Below are positions 15,142-16,738 of a stretch of DNA of 16,738 bases, one piece after another (position 1 is the first letter of the stretch; each line of letters starts with the position of its first letter). Source of the stretch: Candidatus Rifleibacteriota bacterium. Lineage in GTDB: Bacteria > Riflebacteria > Ozemobacteria > Ozemobacterales > Ozemobacteraceae. The notes below the pieces were generated by a model. That model did not search any database. It was given only the letters and a program-made list of their open reading frames with translations, and was not told where the DNA came from. The stretch is taken from positions 1-16,738 of the forward strand of contig JAKQKW010000226.1 in NCBI GenBank assembly GCA_029560455.1, given 5' to 3'. A program made the translations under genes and the position numbers.

Positions 15142-15171
15142 CAACCTGACTGCAGAACTGCAGTCAGGTTG
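15142..15171 (-). other. Perfect intergenic hairpin between two binding-protein genes
   Basis: Two perfect 14-base arms (15142-15155 and 15158-15171, CAACCTGACTGCAG and its complement) are joined by a 2-base loop. On the minus strand the downstream sequence is only weakly T-rich (ACTTTAAAT). It is more likely an attenuator or mRNA-end stabiliser that sets unequal expression than a full stop. Confidence 0.65.
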
Positions 15172-15203
15172 GCAAGCATCGATTTACAACACTTAAAAGA
15201 CCA

Positions 15204-15974
15204 TCAATTGTGCATTTTAATGCCCCACTTGGCGCGGAGCTCTTTTACGAAGTCGGCTTTTTCAACCATCCAGGCGTTAACTTCATTAACGAGTTCTGGA
15301 TACATCTGAGTTGACAGCTTATAAGCGTCTTTGTGGTGAGGCAGCTGTTCAGCAAACATAAATTTGCCGGCATCAAGGCCGCTGTCTTTAACAGCCTGCT
15401 GAGAAACGATGATGTTACCATAAGCACCGTCGATGCGCTTGGATTCAACCTGCTGCATCAGAGCGCCAATAGTGTTGGCTTCGCTGCATTTAAGGCCTTT
15501 GGCCATGAGGTCAAGATAAGTAAAGGGAGTAAAGCCTCTAACTGTGCCGATTTCGACAAGTTTGTCAGCAGTAACATCTTTGTTATCGACGTGAATCATC
15601 AAACCGTCAGTAAAATCACAGATAGATTCGCTGTAGGTAATGGTCTTGTCTTTTCTTTCATCGGCAGACCAGCCTGCATTGTCAGGAAATTTGAAATCGA
15701 CCTGTTTATCGAAGAATTCAGCAAACAGGCGCTTAACCGGCAGCATTTTGTAGGTAAATGTGTAGCCTTTGTCTTTGGCAAAAGCATCGAAGAATTCACG
15801 GGCATAACCGATGTATTCTTCCGGCTGGGCAGGGTTCAAACCATAATATGGCTGATACTCGATCTGTTCAACGCCGATTACAAAATCCTTCTTTGCCGGA
15901 GCGGCATCCTGGGCATAACCCATGGCAGCACAAAACACAGCGAACATTACAAACAACACAACATACTTTTTCAT
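15204..15974 (-). CDS. Periplasmic solute-binding protein, family 3-like
   Basis: The 256-residue protein has a signal peptide ending about residue 21 (MKKYVVLFVMFAVFCAAMGYA). The mature part has the layout of a type II binding protein: FVIGVEQIEYQPYYGLN, YIGYAREFFDAFAKDKGYTF, then YKMLPVKRLFAEFFDKQVDF in lobe one, and a second lobe with LVEIGTVRGFTPFTYL and QQVESKRIDGAYGNIIVSQQ. It is clearly diverged from the 239-residue neighbour, so the two probably bind different ligands. AGGAGT precedes the ATG. It stands between an outer-membrane channel gene and the other binding protein, which suggests joint uptake of a small solute. No ABC permease is present. Confidence 0.82.
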   Translation of the reverse strand: MKKYVVLFVMFAVFCAAMGYAQDAAPAKKDFVIGVEQIEYQPYYGLNPAQPEEYIGYAREFFDAFAKDKGYTFTYKMLPVKRLFAEFFDKQVDFKFPDNAGWSADERKDKTITYSESICDFTDGLMIHVDNKDVTADKLVEIGTVRGFTPFTYLDLMAKGLKCSEANTIGALMQQVESKRIDGAYGNIIVSQQAVKDSGLDAGKFMFAEQLPHHKDAYKLSTQMYPELVNEVNAWMVEKADFVKELRAKWGIKMHN

Positions 15975-16025
15975 CCAACTGACTCCTGTTAAAGATTTTT
16001 CTCTCTACAAACAAACTAAACATTC

Positions 16026-16056
16026 AGAAGACCCGGCCCATGAGACCAGGTCTTCT
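16026..16056 (-). terminator. Hairpin after the outer-membrane protein gene
   Basis: AGAAGACC (16026-16033) pairs with GGTCTTCT (16049-16056), with more partial pairing inside. On the minus strand it is followed by the T-rich GAATGTTTAGTTTG. It may be a weak terminator or attenuator between the barrel gene and the binding-protein genes. Confidence 0.5.
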
Positions 16057-16076
16057 AAATGATCAGTTACTTCCGA

Positions 16077-16738
16077 TTAGAAATGATACTGAAGAAGAAC
16101 GTTCACGTTGCGTTCATCGGAATCCCAGTAGCGGGTAGCGCCGGTGAACAGCGGAGAACCGTCTTTGATACCAAACTTGTTGTTCCAGAAAACATACTCA
16201 ACGCCCAGATACAGTTTGTTTTTCTGGTGGTTTTTCAGTTTGATGGCTTTGCCAAGGTTCCATTTAAGCTGTGAGGTGAAATTGGTGCTGGCATAATGCT
16301 TAACATTTCTGCTGTCGGTTTCGGGGGTAGTATAGTCTACAAAACCGTCATAGACGAAGTCTGCATCGCCGATGCTGAAAGGATAGCCCCAGACAAAGGT
16401 GATCTGCTGGTTTTTCCAGGCGGGATTACCAGCGGGATGAACATTCTGGCCATTAGCACGCAAAAAATAGTCAATCTTAAAATGGGTGAAACCCTTGATC
16501 TTGAAGTTGATACCAAAACCGAAAAGGTGATTTCTGAAGTGGCTGTCCTGGGTAGTACCAGAGTCTTTTGAATAGTAATTATTGCCGAATTCATAGCAAT
16601 ATGACAGGAAATAGTCCTGGATAATGCCATTAGAAAGGTCTTTGTTCAAAGACTTACCAATGCTGATGCGGGGGTTCAGTTCGCCGTAGATTTCGGTGTC
16701 ACCGTCATTGTTCCACATGTAGTCAACGAACATGAAAG
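16077..16738 (-). CDS. Outer-membrane beta-barrel protein, Tsx/DUF5020-like (5' end outside window)
   Basis: At least 218 residues are visible, and the frame stays open past the window edge (Phe precedes the first Met), so the signal peptide is missing. The sequence alternates polar and aromatic residues in strand-length units, such as YFLSYCYEFGNNYYS, RNHLFGFGINFKIKG and NKLYLGVEYVFWNN. It ends VNVLLQYHF with the C-terminal Phe used for outer-membrane barrel assembly. The pattern resembles nucleoside-channel Tsx and DUF5020 proteins; the resemblance is by eye and the transported solute is not known. It is the first visible gene of a run with two binding proteins. Confidence 0.75.
   Translation of the reverse strand, partial: FMFVDYMWNNDGDTEIYGELNPRISIGKSLNKDLSNGIIQDYFLSYCYEFGNNYYSKDSGTTQDSHFRNHLFGFGINFKIKGFTHFKIDYFLRANGQNVHPAGNPAWKNQQITFVWGYPFSIGDADFVYDGFVDYTTPETDSRNVKHYASTNFTSQLKWNLGKAIKLKNHQKNKLYLGVEYVFWNNKFGIKDGSPLFTGATRYWDSDERNVNVLLQYHF

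Noticed and set aside
1..16738. CRISPR arrays, rRNA genes or a replication origin
   Set aside because: No regularly spaced repeats, rRNA-like sequence or DnaA-box clusters were seen.

Overview
This window comes from a diderm (Gram-negative type) bacterium that cannot be named from sequence alone. The evidence for an outer membrane is a Tsx/DUF5020-like beta-barrel ending in a C-terminal Phe, next to periplasmic solute-binding proteins. Gene starts mostly use AGGAG-type ribosome sites, and rho-independent terminators are common.

Left end (1-2390): the window opens inside the 3' end of a tRNA-Gly gene. A 25-bp copy of that tRNA end (8-32) recurs as a direct repeat at 2363-2387, so the 2.35 kb between them looks like a small islet integrated at tRNA-Gly. 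Its cargo is a small C-tail-anchored membrane ORF directly upstream of a DUF3800 protein, debris of an ISL3-family transposase and of a winged-helix protein (both minus strand), and a complete HicA-HicB toxin-antitoxin pair whose promoter lies under a near-perfect palindrome. No integrase is present.

Middle (2390-4860): a frameshifted remnant on the minus strand is followed by a two-gene plus-strand operon with a strong extended -10 promoter. It encodes a secreted SH3b plus C39-like cysteine peptidase and a secreted protein that is probably propeller-like. A bidirectional terminator closes it.

Glycan-type operon (13016 down to 4892, minus strand): family 2 glycosyltransferase, B12-binding radical SAM protein, AsnB-type amidotransferase, and two tandem paralogous TMTC-like GT-C membrane proteins with TPR tails. 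Overlaps of 1-4 bp or a 6-bp gap couple the first four. The natural reading is that the GT2 makes a polyprenyl-phosphate sugar, which the GT-C enzymes transfer outside the cytoplasm, while the radical SAM and amidotransferase modify the sugar or acceptor. Both the GT2 and the downstream GT-C gene carry single-base homopolymer frameshifts.

Right end (13190-16738, minus strand): a SAM methyltransferase and a STAS-domain protein, then a separate transport-like operon of a Tsx-like outer-membrane protein (cut by the window end) and two family 3 solute-binding proteins, with strong hairpins between its genes.
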